The notes: generated by a model from the sequence alone, not told the origin. 64,000 bases of DNA from Pseudomonas sp. HMWF032 (GCF_003060885.1 NZ_QAIG01000002.1:57800-121799), one strand, 5' to 3'; numbered from the stretch's first letter, positions 19,215 to 30,373 are shown. Numbers and translations are program-made.

Positions 19215-20653
19215 AGGGCCTCCTCGCCGGCAAAGTGCGGCAGACTCTTGAATGCAGTCAGGGCACGCGTGCGGCTTTTGCTCAGGTCGACAATGGGCGT
19301 GGGGTAGTCGGCGATGCCGAACAGTCCACCCATGGCGGCCGGGTTATGAATATTGTTTTTGTTCAGACCGATCAGCTCCGGCAGCCACTGGCGGATAAAA
19401 CGCCCGTCCGGATCGAATTTCTGCGACTGGCTGAGCGGGTTGAAGATGCGGAAATATGGCGCCGAATCGGTGCCGGTCGATGAGCTCCATTGCCAGCCGC
19501 CGTTGTTGGCTGCCAGGTCGCCATCGATCAGGTGGCGCATAAAGAAACGCTCACCTTCGCGCCAGTCGATCAGCAGGTTCTTGGTCAGAAACATCGCCAC
19601 GATCATGCGCAGGCGGTTGTGCATCCAGCCGGTGGCCAGCAGCTGGCGCATGGCCGCATCGACAATCGGGAAACCGGTGCGGCCCTGTTGCCAGGCTTTG
19701 AGCTCCAGCGGTGCATCACGCCAGGCCACGGCCTCGGTTTCCGGGCGGAAGGCGCGGTGCATGGATACACGTGGGTAGCCCACCAGGATGTGCTTGTAAA
19801 ACTCACGCCAAAGCAGCTCGTTGATCCAGGTGATGACTCCGATATTGCCGCTGTCGAACTCGCCTTGATTGACCGCCAGTGCGGCGTGCAGGCATTGGCG
19901 TGGCGAGATCACGCCGGCGGCCAGGTAAGCGGACAGCTGGCTGGTGCCGGGCTGCGCAGGGAAGTCGCGGGCGCTCTGGTAGAGGTCGATCTGTTGCGCC
20001 GCGAAATCATCCAGGCGTCGCGCGGCTTCGGTCTCACCGGCCGGCCACAATGCACGCAGGGCCGCAGGGGGTAGAGCAAACCCGTTGACGTGTTCAGGTA
20101 TGGCATCACGCTGAATCGCCAGCGGCGCCTGCGCCTTGGGTGTCGCGATCAGCGCGGGCAGGGTGCTGTGCAGGCGTTGATAGCAGACCTTGCGGAACTG
20201 GCTGTAGACCTGAAAATAACTGCCGGATTTGGTCAGCACGCTGCCGGGCTTAAAGAACAGTTGATCCAGGTGGCTGTGAAAAGTCACTCCCAGACCATCA
20301 AGCGTTTGCGCCACGGTCTGGTCGCGGCGGCTTTCATGCACGCCGTATTCTTCATTGACCTGCACGCTGCCGATCTGCAGCTGCTGGCATAACTCACCGA
20401 TCACCTGCGGCGCGGCGCTCCAATCGTCGGCCTCACGCACCAGCAGCGGCACGTTGAGCTTGCCCAGTTCGGCGCTCAGCGCCTGGAGGTTGCGCAGCCA
20501 GAAGTCGACCTTGCTCGGCGCGTCATCATGGGCCAACCACTGGCCGGGGCTGAGCAGGAACAGCGCCACAGTCGGGCCGCTGCGCATGGCGGCCGCCAGG
20601 GCGCTGTTGTCCTGTACCCGCAGGTCGGTGCGGAACCACATCAATTGCAGCAT
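19211..20653 (-). CDS. phrB: deoxyribodipyrimidine photo-lyase (class I CPD type)
   Basis: This 480-residue enzyme uses FADH and light to split cyclobutane pyrimidine dimers. The N-terminal antenna-binding domain begins MWFRTDLRVQDN. The FAD-binding domain contains GTSQLSAYLAAGVISPRQC, the DNA-binding WMHNRLRM motif and GDLAANNGGWQWSSSTGTD, which is typical of class I CPD enzymes. It sits directly downstream of the MerR-type regulator (11-base gap), so the regulator probably controls it. Confidence 0.96.
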   Translation of the reverse strand: MLQLMWFRTDLRVQDNSALAAAMRSGPTVALFLLSPGQWLAHDDAPSKVDFWLRNLQALSAELGKLNVPLLVREADDWSAAPQVIGELCQQLQIGSVQVNEEYGVHESRRDQTVAQTLDGLGVTFHSHLDQLFFKPGSVLTKSGSYFQVYSQFRKVCYQRLHSTLPALIATPKAQAPLAIQRDAIPEHVNGFALPPAALRALWPAGETEAARRLDDFAAQQIDLYQSARDFPAQPGTSQLSAYLAAGVISPRQCLHAALAVNQGEFDSGNIGVITWINELLWREFYKHILVGYPRVSMHRAFRPETEAVAWRDAPLELKAWQQGRTGFPIVDAAMRQLLATGWMHNRLRMIVAMFLTKNLLIDWREGERFFMRHLIDGDLAANNGGWQWSSSTGTDSAPYFRIFNPLSQSQKFDPDGRFIRQWLPELIGLNKNNIHNPAAMGGLFGIADYPTPIVDLSKSRTRALTAFKSLPHFAGEEAL

Positions 20654-20664
20654 GTTGAATCCTG

Positions 20665-21606
20665 TCAGCTGTGCAGCAGGTTGAGATCACTGAGGCTGTG
20701 CAGGGCGGCCAGTGGGTCGGCGGCCAGGCTCAGTTCGGCATTCTGTGCGGTGATGCTTTGCAGCTCGTCGGCGTGGATCTGCACCACTTGCCCGACCAGC
20801 AGGCAGGGGCAGTCGTAACCGCCGAGCAGGCGTTGCAGGTGGGTGCTGTTCAGCGCCTGGCTGGAATACAGCAACACCGCACGCGGCTGGATGTGTTCAA
20901 CCGCCAGTGCCAGTTCGGTGGGCGGCAGTGGCCAGTCGAAAACGTCCACCGGGCTGCCGGCGCTGCTCGCCAGCCATGCCGTGAGCCACAGGCCGGGGGC
21001 CATCGGCAGGTCGGAAACGTTGATCAGCAGCAGTGGCGCACCGTTGTACTGGCGATTGTTGTGGTACAGGCGGGCGCCGAGTTTGCTGCGCAGCCAGGAG
21101 TAGAAGAACACCCGCTCGGCCTGCGCGCCGAACTGGTTGCGCCAGCGCAGGTCAAGCTCGTTGAGCAGCGGCAGCAGCAGTTGCTGGCACAGAGTATGCG
21201 GCGGATAGAGCGCCAGCTCGCTGTTGAAACAGTCGTCCAGGCGTCGCTCGTTGAGGTTGCAGATGGCTTCCTGCAACTGCTGACGCTTGCTTTCCCATTG
21301 CGAACTGGCTTCGGCGAAGGCCGGCTGATTGGAACGCAGCAGCCCTTTGACCTGACTCACTGACACGCCACGGCCCAGCCAGGTGAGAATCGCTTGGATG
21401 CGGGTGACATGTTCATCGGAATACAGGCGATGGCCCTTGGGCGTGCGGTGCGGCACGATCAGCCCATAGCGACGCTCCCAGGCGCGCAGGGTGACAGCGT
21501 TGACTCCGGTGATGCGCGCCACATCGCGAATCGGCATAAAGCCCTGGGCGATCGCGGCCTGGTAATCGTCGGCGGCCAGGCCGTCAGTGATCGGTTCAAG
21601 GCTCAT
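20665..21606 (-). CDS. MerR-family regulator, LitR/CarH-like without cobalamin ligands
   Basis: This 313-residue protein has an N-terminal MerR helix-turn-helix (residues 23-70: FMPIRDVARITGVNAVTLRAW, RRYGLI, GHRLYSDEHV). Its C-terminal region has the layout of the CarH/LitR ligand domain. The helix motif WRNQFGAQAER differs from W-x9-EH. The loop SDLPMAPGL stands where cobalamin-binding members have a D/ExHxxG histidine, so direct B12 photosensing is unlikely. It overlaps the DUF523 gene, precedes phrB, and is the obvious candidate to bind the TRTACA-N12-TGTAYA sites upstream. Confidence 0.9.
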   Translation of the reverse strand: MSLEPITDGLAADDYQAAIAQGFMPIRDVARITGVNAVTLRAWERRYGLIVPHRTPKGHRLYSDEHVTRIQAILTWLGRGVSVSQVKGLLRSNQPAFAEASSQWESKRQQLQEAICNLNERRLDDCFNSELALYPPHTLCQQLLLPLLNELDLRWRNQFGAQAERVFFYSWLRSKLGARLYHNNRQYNGAPLLLINVSDLPMAPGLWLTAWLASSAGSPVDVFDWPLPPTELALAVEHIQPRAVLLYSSQALNSTHLQRLLGGYDCPCLLVGQVVQIHADELQSITAQNAELSLAADPLAALHSLSDLNLLHS

Positions 21607-22574
21607 AGGGCATTTCGCAGGCTGAGGTTTTCCGGGTGCGGCTGCAGGTAGACCTGCTGCGCGATGTAACGGTCCGGGTGACGACGGAAGTGGTGCTTGA
21701 GCAGGGTCATAGGCACCACCAGCGGCACCACGCCATGGCGGTACTGGCCGATCAGTTGCTGCATTTCCTGTTTCTCTTCGCTGCTCAGGGATTGTTTGAG
21801 GTAACCGCTGAGGTGCTGCAGCACGTTGCTGTGGGTGCGGCGGGTGGCACAGCTTTTCAACGCGCTCATCAGCTCGCTGAAGTAGCGCGGTGCCAGCTCG
21901 TTCAGGTCCTGCTGGCCCAGGTTCCCGAGCATGCGCCCGAGCAGTTTGTACTGCACCGGATTGGTGGCCATCAGCAGGTATTTGTAGCGTGAGTGGAAGT
22001 CGATCAGGTTTTTGCGCGTCAAACCATCACGCAGCAGCTGTTGCCATTGTGCGTAGGTAAACACGCGGGTGATGAAATTCTCGCGCAGGATCGGGTCGTT
22101 CAGGCGGCCATCTTCCTCCACCGGTAGGTTGGGGTGGCGGGCGCAGAAGGCCTGGGCAAAGACACCGCGGCCCGGCTCGCTGGGGCGACCATTGTCCTGG
22201 TAGACCTTGACCCGGTGCAGGCCGCAGGACGGCGACTGCTGCATAAAGATGTAGCCGCAGATGTCGGTCAGCTCACCGGCCATGCGTTCACCATAAGCGG
22301 TCAGCGGGGCTGTGACATCCACTGTACGATTGACCGTGCCGACGGCGCGAGGCGCTTGCGGATTGCCAACCAGCCGGATTGGCTCACGCGGCGTGCCCAT
22401 GCCGATGGCCACTTCCGGGCACACCGGGGCGAAGTCGAAATGCTCGCTGAGGATGCGGCTGCACAGGCGCGATTCCTTATGCCCGCCGTTGTAGCGCACT
22501 TCATTGCCCAGCAGGCAAGCACTGATCCCCAGTTTGGGTTTGGCGGCGGCGTTGGCGGATGGGCTCATGGGCAA
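21603..22574 (-). CDS. DUF523-DUF1722 fusion protein (YbgA type)
   Basis: This 323-residue protein has an N-terminal DUF523 domain (KLGISACLLGNEVRYNGGHK, CPEVAIGMGTPREPIRLV, and MQQSPSCGL with conserved Cys). The C-terminal DUF1722 domain begins near residue 190 (FHSRYKYLLMATNP) and resembles E. coli YbgA, which is encoded next to phr. The repeated pairing with photolyase genes suggests a role in repair or light stress, but none is proven. It is the first gene of the long minus-strand operon, and its promoter region holds two regulator sites. Confidence 0.9.
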   Translation of the reverse strand: MPMSPSANAAAKPKLGISACLLGNEVRYNGGHKESRLCSRILSEHFDFAPVCPEVAIGMGTPREPIRLVGNPQAPRAVGTVNRTVDVTAPLTAYGERMAGELTDICGYIFMQQSPSCGLHRVKVYQDNGRPSEPGRGVFAQAFCARHPNLPVEEDGRLNDPILRENFITRVFTYAQWQQLLRDGLTRKNLIDFHSRYKYLLMATNPVQYKLLGRMLGNLGQQDLNELAPRYFSELMSALKSCATRRTHSNVLQHLSGYLKQSLSSEEKQEMQQLIGQYRHGVVPLVVPMTLLKHHFRRHPDRYIAQQVYLQPHPENLSLRNAL

Positions 22575-22590
22575 CCTCTGACTTACGACT

Positions 22591-22614
22591 TGTACAGATC
22601 CTGGTGGATGTACA
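22591..22614 (-). promoter_or_regulatory. predicted LitR-type operator, site 1
   Basis: TGTACA at 22591-22596 and TGTACA at 22609-22614 are separated by 12 bases. The pair lies directly upstream of the DUF523 start (22574) in the gap after the TIGR02450 gene. TGTACA half-sites are what CarH/LitR proteins recognise. Confidence 0.7.
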
Positions 22615-22640
22615 ACTTAAGTTCATCATAGGTTTGTAAT

Positions 22641-22664
22641 TGTACAAGTCAATGTTTTTGTACA
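22641..22664 (-). promoter_or_regulatory. predicted LitR-type operator, site 2
   Basis: TGTACA at 22641-22646 and TGTACA at 22659-22664 again have 12 bases between them. The two sites start 50 bases apart, so proteins on both would lie on nearly the same face of the helix. Confidence 0.7.
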
Positions 22665-22693
22665 ACTACTGTATGACTTTGTGTGTAAGGGTG

Positions 22694-23931
<1,238 letters not shown>

Positions 23932-23975
23932 CTACCTCGTGTTTTCAAGCGTTAGGCTACGCTTTAGACAAAAGC

Positions 23976-23999
23976 TATACAATATTGTTTTTGTGTATA
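23976..23999. promoter_or_regulatory. predicted LitR-type operator, site 3, in a divergent promoter
   Basis: TATACA at 23976-23981 and TGTATA at 23994-23999 have 12 bases between them, the same geometry as sites 1 and 2. Outer bases AGC and GCT extend the inverted symmetry. The site lies between two divergent transcripts and could control both. Confidence 0.65.
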
Positions 24000-24118
24000 A
24001 GCTATGTCGGAGTTGATCCTGCCTTTCTATAGTTAAGACAACCTGCAGCCGGATTGAAGCCACACAGGCACAAATCAGTCGGCGGCGATTTATCCGGTGC
24101 ATACATGAGGGCAAGCGC

Positions 24119-25024
24119 ATGCACATTCTTCTGACCGGTGGAACCGGCTTGATCGGGCGCGCACTCTGTCGGTACTGGTTGCAACAGGGCCACCAGCTGA
24201 CGGTCTGGAGCCGCAGGCCCGAGCAGGTCGGTGCCCTGTGTGGCCAAGCGGTGCGTGGTATTGCTCAGCTTGATGAGTTGGCTGAAGAACCATTGGATGC
24301 CGTGGTCAATCTGGCTGGTGCGCCGATTGCCGATCGTCCCTGGACGCGCAAGCGCAAGGCGCTGTTGTGGGCTAGCCGGATCGGCCTGACCGAAGAACTG
24401 CTGGCCTGGCTGGAAAGCCGCGCGCACAAGCCCCAGGTGTTGCTGTCTGGCTCGGCGGTAGGCTGGTACGGCGACGGTGGCGAGCGCGAGCTGCATGAAG
24501 ATTCGCCGCCGGTGAGTGAGGATTTCGCCGCGCAGTTGTGTGGCGCCTGGGAAGAGACCGCCTTGCGCGCTGAGGAGCTGGGCATCCGTGTGGTGCTACT
24601 GCGCACCGGACTGGTGCTGGCCCGTGATGGCGGGCTGCTCAAGCGTCTGTTGCTGCCGTTCAAGCTCGGTTTAGGCGGCCCGCTGGGCAATGGCCGGCAG
24701 TGGATGCCGTGGATTCATCTCAGCGATCAAATCGCCCTGATTGATTTTCTCCTGCAGCAGGACTCGGCTCGCGGTCCTTATAATGCCTGTGCGCCGACGC
24801 CTGAGCGTAATCACGCCTTTAGCCAGGCCTTGGGCCGTGCGTTGCATCGGCCGGCCTTTATGCCGGCTCCGGCGTTTGCCTTGCGCACGCTGTTGGGGGA
24901 ACTGTCGGTGCTGCTGCTTGGTGGTCAGCGCGCGATGCCGACACGCTTGCAGGCGGCGGGTTTCAGTTTTCGTTTTACTCATTTGGATGTAGCCCTGGCA
25001 GATTTGCTGGGTCAACCGGACTAG
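24119..25024 (+). CDS. TIGR01777 family SDR-type epimerase (YfcH/SulA-like)
   Basis: This 301-residue extended-SDR protein has the N-terminal motif [20 protein letters not shown]. It continues with [26 protein letters not shown] and [16 protein letters not shown], all typical of TIGR01777. A C-terminal DUF1731 segment contains [18 protein letters not shown]. The reaction is unknown. It is followed by hemH after eight bases, and its promoter shares the third regulator site, so it is probably part of the same light or redox response. Confidence 0.93.
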   Translation: MHILLTGGTGLIGRALCRYWLQQGHQLTVWSRRPEQVGALCGQAVRGIAQLDELAEEPLDAVVNLAGAPIADRPWTRKRKALLWASRIGLTEELLAWLESRAHKPQVLLSGSAVGWYGDGGERELHEDSPPVSEDFAAQLCGAWEETALRAEELGIRVVLLRTGLVLARDGGLLKRLLLPFKLGLGGPLGNGRQWMPWIHLSDQIALIDFLLQQDSARGPYNACAPTPERNHAFSQALGRALHRPAFMPAPAFALRTLLGELSVLLLGGQRAMPTRLQAAGFSFRFTHLDVALADLLGQPD

Positions 25025-25032
25025 GAATTTGC

Positions 25033-26055
25033 ATGACCGATCACGCCTTGCTGTTGGTAAACCTGGGCTCGCCGGCCTCCACTGACGTGGCTGATGTGCG
25101 CCGTTACCTCAACCAGTTCCTGATGGACCCCTACGTCATCGACTTGCCCTGGCCGCTGCGGCGCCTGCTGGTTTCGCTGATTCTGATCAAGCGTCCCGCG
25201 GCTTCGGCGCATGCCTACGCCTCGATCTGGTGGGAAGACGGCTCGCCGTTGGTGGTGCTGAGCAAGCGTCTGCACCAAGCGATGAAGGCGTCCTGGACCC
25301 ACGGTCCGGTGGAGCTGGCCATGCGCTATGGCGAGCCGTCCCTGCAAACCGTGCTGACGCGCCTGGCCGAACAGGGTATCAAGCAGGTCACCCTGGCGCC
25401 GCTGTACCCGCAGTTTGCCGACAGCACCACCACCACGGTGATCGAAGAGGCCAGGCGGGTGGTGCGTGAGCAACAACTGCCGATCCGTTTTTCCATCCTG
25501 CCGCCGTTTTACGATCAGCCGGAATACCTGAATGCACTGGTCGACAGTGCCAAGCCCTACCTGGAGCAGGATTTCGACCACCTGCTGCTGAGTTTCCATG
25601 GCCTGCCTGAACGCCACCTGCACAAGCTCGATGCCAGCGGTCATTGCCTGAAAGGTGCTGATTGCTGCCGTACCGCTTCGCCCGAAGTGCTCGCCAGCTG
25701 TTACCGGGCGCAGTGCCTGCGCAGTGCCGAGTTGTTCGCCGAGCGCATGGGCCTCAAGCCCGAGCAGTGGTCGGTGTCGTTCCAGTCGCGTCTGGGCCGC
25801 GCCAAGTGGATCGAGCCCTACACCGAGGCGCGTCTCGATGAACTGGCCAAGCAGGGCGTGAAGAAGTTGCTGGTGATGTGCCCGGCCTTTGTCGCCGACT
25901 GCATCGAGACCTTGGAGGAAATCGGCGACCGTGGCCGCGAGCAGTTTGTTGAGGCCGGTGGCGAGAGCCTGCAACTGGTGCCGTGTCTAAATGATCATCC
26001 AAGCTGGGTGGCCGCCCTGAAAACGCTGAGTGAGCGCGCACCGCTGATGCTGTAA
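25033..26055 (+). CDS. hemH: ferrochelatase
   Basis: This 340-residue enzyme inserts Fe2+ into protoporphyrin IX, the last step of haem synthesis. [12 protein letters not shown] at the start, [13 protein letters not shown] with the metal-binding His, [15 protein letters not shown], and [17 protein letters not shown] with the conserved Glu are all intact. Removing free protoporphyrin, a photosensitiser, gives a plausible reason for hemH being next to photoprotection genes. Confidence 0.97.
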   Translation: MTDHALLLVNLGSPASTDVADVRRYLNQFLMDPYVIDLPWPLRRLLVSLILIKRPAASAHAYASIWWEDGSPLVVLSKRLHQAMKASWTHGPVELAMRYGEPSLQTVLTRLAEQGIKQVTLAPLYPQFADSTTTTVIEEARRVVREQQLPIRFSILPPFYDQPEYLNALVDSAKPYLEQDFDHLLLSFHGLPERHLHKLDASGHCLKGADCCRTASPEVLASCYRAQCLRSAELFAERMGLKPEQWSVSFQSRLGRAKWIEPYTEARLDELAKQGVKKLLVMCPAFVADCIETLEEIGDRGREQFVEAGGESLQLVPCLNDHPSWVAALKTLSERAPLML

Positions 26056-26211
26056 CGGCACGTCTTGTAACAGTCATTCGTGCAAAGCGGTGTTGCGCAT
26101 TCGTCTGGCTGATAACGGCTTCGCGCGGTACTCATTTGCTTCGTCCTCGGCCTAAGCTGGCAGCTCTTTCAACCGTCGTGCACCGCACCAACGGTGCCGA
26201 GGAGACTGCCA

Positions 26212-27588
26212 GTGCCCAACAACAATACCGGCTATCCCTCTGCTACCCGAGCCTGGGTAACTGTCGCCATCTTGATGGTGGCGTACGTGCTGTCGTTTAT
26301 CGATCGGCAGATTCTCAATTTGCTGGTCGGTCCGATCCGTCGTGACCTGATGATCAGTGACACGCAGATGAGCTTGCTGATGGGGCTGTCCTTTGCGCTG
26401 TTCTACACCGTCTGCGGCATTCCCCTGGGCCGTTTGGCTGATACCAAGAGCCGTCGAGGGCTGATTGCCATCGGCGTGCTGTTCTGGAGCGCGGCGACTG
26501 CCGCCTGCGGCATGGCCAAGTTGTATTGGCAATTTCTGCTCTGCCGCATCGGCGTAGGCGTCGGTGAGGCGGCACTGTCGCCGGCGGCCTACTCGCTGAT
26601 TGCCGACAGCTTTCCGGCCGAGCGGCGTGCCACGGCGATCAGCGTGTATTCCATGGGGGTTTACCTGGGGTCCGGACTGGCGTTTCTGCTTGGCGGCCTG
26701 GTGATTCAGTTTGCTTCGGCGCAGGGTGATGTGGTGCTGCCGGTGTTCGGTGAAGTACGGCCCTGGCAGCTGATCTTCCTGATTCTCGGTGCGGCCGGGG
26801 TGTTGTTCACCCTGCTGATGCTGGCGATCAAGGAGCCGGTAAGGCGCGGCGTGGGGGCCGGGGTGGCGGTGCCGCTGGCGGATGTCGGCCGGTATATCCG
26901 TGCCAACCGGCGTACCGTGCTGTGCCACAACTTCGGTTTTGCCGGCCTGGCGTTTGCTGGTTACGGCAGTGCGGCCTGGATTCCGACCTTCTTTATTCGC
27001 ACTTACGGTTGGGATGCCAGTCAGGTAGGGATCGTTTACGGCAGCATCGTGGCGGTGTTCGGATGCCTGGGCATTGTCTTCGGTGGCCGTCTGGCGGACT
27101 GGATGGCCAAGCGCGGCAGCAGCGACGCCAATATGCGTGTCGGCCTGTATGCCGCCATCGGTGCGGTGCCTTGTGTGTTGGCCTTCCCCTTGATGGAAAC
27201 GGCACTGTGGGCGGCGATTCTCACTGCGCCGGCGGTGTTTTTCCTGAGCATGCCGTTTGGTGTCGCACCGGCCGCTATTCAGGAAATCATGCCCAACTCG
27301 ATGCGCGGTCAGGCTTCAGCGATCTACCTGTTTGTGATCACCCTGATTGGCTTGGGCATCGGCCCGACGGCGGTGGCGCTGGTGACCGACTATGTGTTTG
27401 CCGATGACATGGCGCTGCGTTACTCGCTGCTGATCGTCACCAGCATCGCCGTGTTCAGCTCGATTGTGCTGCTGAGCATGAGCCTCAAGCCTTACCGCGA
27501 GAGCGTGGTGCGGTTGCAGCAGTGGAGCGGCGGTGGGGCTGCCAAGATCGAGGTGCCCGTCGTTGGTGAGCTGAAGCCTTCGACCTGA
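26212..27588 (+). CDS. MFS transporter
   Basis: This 458-residue major facilitator has about 12 hydrophobic segments. The loop-2/3 motif GIPLGRLADTKSRRG and the IDRQILNLLVGPIRRDL region after helix 1 are typical of the spinster-like/anion-cation symporter branch. The GTG at 26212 follows GAGGAG by seven bases and is preferred over the GTG at 26194. In P. aeruginosa a transporter gene (PA4654) holds this place next to hemH. The substrate is unknown. A strong terminator follows. Confidence 0.9.
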   Translation: MPNNNTGYPSATRAWVTVAILMVAYVLSFIDRQILNLLVGPIRRDLMISDTQMSLLMGLSFALFYTVCGIPLGRLADTKSRRGLIAIGVLFWSAATAACGMAKLYWQFLLCRIGVGVGEAALSPAAYSLIADSFPAERRATAISVYSMGVYLGSGLAFLLGGLVIQFASAQGDVVLPVFGEVRPWQLIFLILGAAGVLFTLLMLAIKEPVRRGVGAGVAVPLADVGRYIRANRRTVLCHNFGFAGLAFAGYGSAAWIPTFFIRTYGWDASQVGIVYGSIVAVFGCLGIVFGGRLADWMAKRGSSDANMRVGLYAAIGAVPCVLAFPLMETALWAAILTAPAVFFLSMPFGVAPAAIQEIMPNSMRGQASAIYLFVITLIGLGIGPTAVALVTDYVFADDMALRYSLLIVTSIAVFSSIVLLSMSLKPYRESVVRLQQWSGGGAAKIEVPVVGELKPST

Positions 27589-27601
27589 GACTGTGTCTGG
27601 A

Positions 27602-27635
27602 TAAAAAAGCCCCGCGATTGCGGGGCTTTTTTATC
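27602..27635. terminator. bidirectional terminator between MFS gene and uraA
   Basis: ATAAAAAAGCCCCGC, GATT, GCGGGGCTTTTTTAT is a near-perfect palindrome with T runs on both strands. It is placed between two convergent genes. Confidence 0.93.
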
Positions 27636-27652
27636 CAGCGTCAGTGCACTGC

Positions 27653-28921
27653 TTAGGGCGTCGGCTCGTCGTCGAGCGCCCTGTTCTTCCAGCCCTGGCC
27701 GCTGGGCAGCAGAAGGTTGAGCGCCAGGGCGCTGATGGCGCACAGCGAGATGCCGGACAGGGCGAACTCGTTGCCGCCTATGACCATGCCGCCGATGCCG
27801 AACACCAGGGTCACCGAGACGATGATCAGGTTACGGGCTTCTGACAGATCGACTTGGTGACGGATCAGGGTATTCAAACCGACCACCGCGATGGAGCCAA
27901 ACAGCAGGCAGAGAATACCGCCCATCACCGGTACAGGAATGCTCTGCAGTGCGGCGCCGAACTTGCCGATAAAGGCCAGACCGATGGCGAAGACTGCCGC
28001 CCAGGTCATGATTTTTGGGTTGTAGGCCTTGGTCAGCATCACCGCGCCGGTGACTTCGGCGTAGGTGGTATTGGGGGGGCCACCAAACAGGCCGGCGGCC
28101 GAGGTGGCCAGGCCGTCACCAAGCAAGGTGCGATGCAGGCCGGGCTTGCGCACGAAGTCCTTACCGGTGACGGTGCCGACGGCGATCACCCCGCCGATAT
28201 GCTCGATGGCTGGCGCCAGGGCCACTGGCAGCATGTAGAGAATGGCGCCCAGGTGGAACTCGGGGGCGACGAAGTTGGGCATCGCCAGCCAGGGTGCGGC
28301 GGCGATACCAGCGGTGTCGATCACCCCGAAGAAGGCCGCCAGCCCGCAGCCGACCACGATGCCGGCGATGATCGGCACCAGGCGCAGCAGGCCGCTGCCG
28401 AGTACGGCCACCAGCAAGGTGGTGACCAGTGCCGGCATGGAGATAAGCATTGCGGTCTGGTAGGGCACCAACTGCACGCTGGCATCCCCCGTCTTGCCCA
28501 TGGCCATGTTTACCGCGACCGGCGACAAGGCCAGACCGATGGCGATGATCACCGGGCCGATCACCACCGGCGGCAGGATACGGTCGATAAAACCCGGCCC
28601 CTTGAGCCTCACCGCCAGGCCGAGAAACATATAGACGAAGCCGGCTGCGACCACCCCGCCGAGTACCGCCGGCAGGCCGAATTCGCCCTTGGCGGCGATT
28701 ATCGGCGCGATAAAGGCGAAGCTGGAGGCGAGGAATACCGGCACCTGACGCCCTGTGGCCAGTTGGAACAGCAAGGTGCCGATGCCGGCGGTAAATAGTG
28801 CGACGTTAGGGTCCATGCCGGTGATCAGTGGCATCAACACCAGGGCACCGAACGCGACGAACAGCATCTGCGCTCCTGATAGCACCTGGCGCCAGAGTGG
28901 ATCGTTGTATTCATCCAGCAT
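27653..28921 (-). CDS. uraA: uracil permease (NCS2 family)
   Basis: This 422-residue inner-membrane symporter has about 14 hydrophobic segments. FLASSFAFIAPI, the long half-helix regions, the substrate-site Glu in ALAPAIEHIGGVIAVG and the GGPPNTTYAEVTGAVMLT motif are NCS2 hallmarks. It starts three bases after the upp stop, so uptake and phosphoribosylation of uracil are coupled in one operon, as in P. aeruginosa PA4646-PA4647. Confidence 0.95.
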   Translation of the reverse strand: MLDEYNDPLWRQVLSGAQMLFVAFGALVLMPLITGMDPNVALFTAGIGTLLFQLATGRQVPVFLASSFAFIAPIIAAKGEFGLPAVLGGVVAAGFVYMFLGLAVRLKGPGFIDRILPPVVIGPVIIAIGLALSPVAVNMAMGKTGDASVQLVPYQTAMLISMPALVTTLLVAVLGSGLLRLVPIIAGIVVGCGLAAFFGVIDTAGIAAAPWLAMPNFVAPEFHLGAILYMLPVALAPAIEHIGGVIAVGTVTGKDFVRKPGLHRTLLGDGLATSAAGLFGGPPNTTYAEVTGAVMLTKAYNPKIMTWAAVFAIGLAFIGKFGAALQSIPVPVMGGILCLLFGSIAVVGLNTLIRHQVDLSEARNLIIVSVTLVFGIGGMVIGGNEFALSGISLCAISALALNLLLPSGQGWKNRALDDEPTP

Positions 28922-28924
28922 GGC

Positions 28925-29563
28925 TCAGGCGTCCTTTTGTTTGGTGCCGAAGATCTTGTCGCCGGCATCACCGAGGCCGGGAATGATGTAGCCGTGTTCG
29001 TTCAAGCGCTGATCGATGGAGGCTGTGTAAATGGTCACGTCCGGATGTGCATCGTTGACCACCTTGATGCCTTCTGGTGCAGCCACCAGCACCATGGCGC
29101 GGATTTCCTTGCAACCGGCTTTTTTCAGCAGGTCGATGGTGGCGACCATTGAGCCGCCAGTGGCGAGCATCGGGTCGATGATCATCGCCAGGCGCTCGTC
29201 GATTTCGGGTACCAGTTTTTCCAGGTAAGTGTGCGCCTGCAGAGTTTCCTCGTTGCGCGCCACACCGACCGCGCTGACCTTGGCGCCCGGGATCAGGCTG
29301 AGCACGCCTTCGAGCATGCCGATGCCCGCGCGCAGGATCGGCACTACAGTGATTTTTTTGCCGGAGATTTTTTCCACCTGCACGGTGCCGCACCAGCCCT
29401 CGATCTCATAGTTTTCCAGGGGCAGATCCTTGGTTGCTTCATAGGTCAGCAGCGCACCCACTTCCTGGGCCAACTCACGGAAATTTTTCGTGCTGATATC
29501 GGCGCGGCGCATCAGGCCGAGTTTGTGGCGGATCAGCGGATGGCGGATCTCGAGAATGGGCAT
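28925..29563 (-). CDS. upp: uracil phosphoribosyltransferase
   Basis: This 212-residue enzyme makes UMP from uracil and PRPP. The start at 29563 ([19 protein letters not shown]) gives the family length; the frame is open nine codons further upstream. The PRPP loop [16 protein letters not shown] and the uracil-binding C-terminus ([16 protein letters not shown]) are intact. uraA follows after three bases. Confidence 0.97.
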   Translation of the reverse strand: MPILEIRHPLIRHKLGLMRRADISTKNFRELAQEVGALLTYEATKDLPLENYEIEGWCGTVQVEKISGKKITVVPILRAGIGMLEGVLSLIPGAKVSAVGVARNEETLQAHTYLEKLVPEIDERLAMIIDPMLATGGSMVATIDLLKKAGCKEIRAMVLVAAPEGIKVVNDAHPDVTIYTASIDQRLNEHGYIIPGLGDAGDKIFGTKQKDA

Positions 29564-29810
29564 GGACAGGGCTCTCCGGCAGGACGGCAAAAATTCGCGA
29601 TAGATTAAAGCATTGGCTGTGCCAAGTGCTGAGCCTTGATGGTCTAAAGTCGCTAAAAAGTAGCTATCGTGCTGCTGCTTGCGGGCAATTGACGCAGTTG
29701 GTCTGTCAGGGCTTGCTCTGTCTGGCGCAGATGCGTACCTTTGCCGGCTTTTATTTTGACGCTTCGATCAGCTTTCTGGTCTGACCGTCCCGCTCCCAAG
29801 AGGAAACAGC

Positions 29811-30368
29811 ATGTCCGTCGATCTCGCGCATATCCGCCAAGTCATGGCCGAAGCCGATTGCCTGCACAGCAATGCCGAGGTTGAGGTGGCCATCGACACC
29901 ATGGCGGCCGCTATCAACAGTGAGATGGCTGACAGCAACCCTGTGGTGTTCTGCGTGATGAACGGTGGACTGATCTTCTCCGGTAAGCTGCTGCCCAAGC
30001 TCAATTTTCCGTTGGAACTGTCCTACCTGCACGCCACCCGCTACCGCAATGAAACCAGCGGTGGCGAGTTGTTCTGGAAGGCCAAGCCGGAAATCTCCTT
30101 TATCGACCGCGATGTGCTGATCATCGACGACATACTCGATGAAGGGCACACCCTTGGTGCCATCATTGATTTTTGCCGGCATGCGGGTGCCAAGAACGTG
30201 CGCATCGCCGTGCTGGTAGACAAAACCCACGACCGCAAAGCGCGCCCCGACCTCAAGGCCGATTACGTCGGTATGTCTTGCGTTGATCGCTATGTGTTTG
30301 GCTACGGCATGGACTACAAGGGCTACTGGCGTAATGCGCCGGGTATTTACGCGGTTAAAGGGTTGTAA
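29811..30368 (+). CDS. hpt: hypoxanthine-guanine phosphoribosyltransferase
   Basis: This 185-residue purine-salvage enzyme has the PRPP motif LIIDDILDEGHTLGAI (about residues 103-118) and VFCVMNGGLIFSGKLL. KTHDRKARPDLKADYVG supplies the base-binding Lys. It lies back to back with upp, so the 247-base gap holds two divergent promoters. It is called Hpt-like because Pseudomonas members can also accept xanthine, and I cannot tell the base preference. Confidence 0.93.
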   Translation: MSVDLAHIRQVMAEADCLHSNAEVEVAIDTMAAAINSEMADSNPVVFCVMNGGLIFSGKLLPKLNFPLELSYLHATRYRNETSGGELFWKAKPEISFIDRDVLIIDDILDEGHTLGAIIDFCRHAGAKNVRIAVLVDKTHDRKARPDLKADYVGMSCVDRYVFGYGMDYKGYWRNAPGIYAVKGL

Positions 30369-30373
30369 GACGT

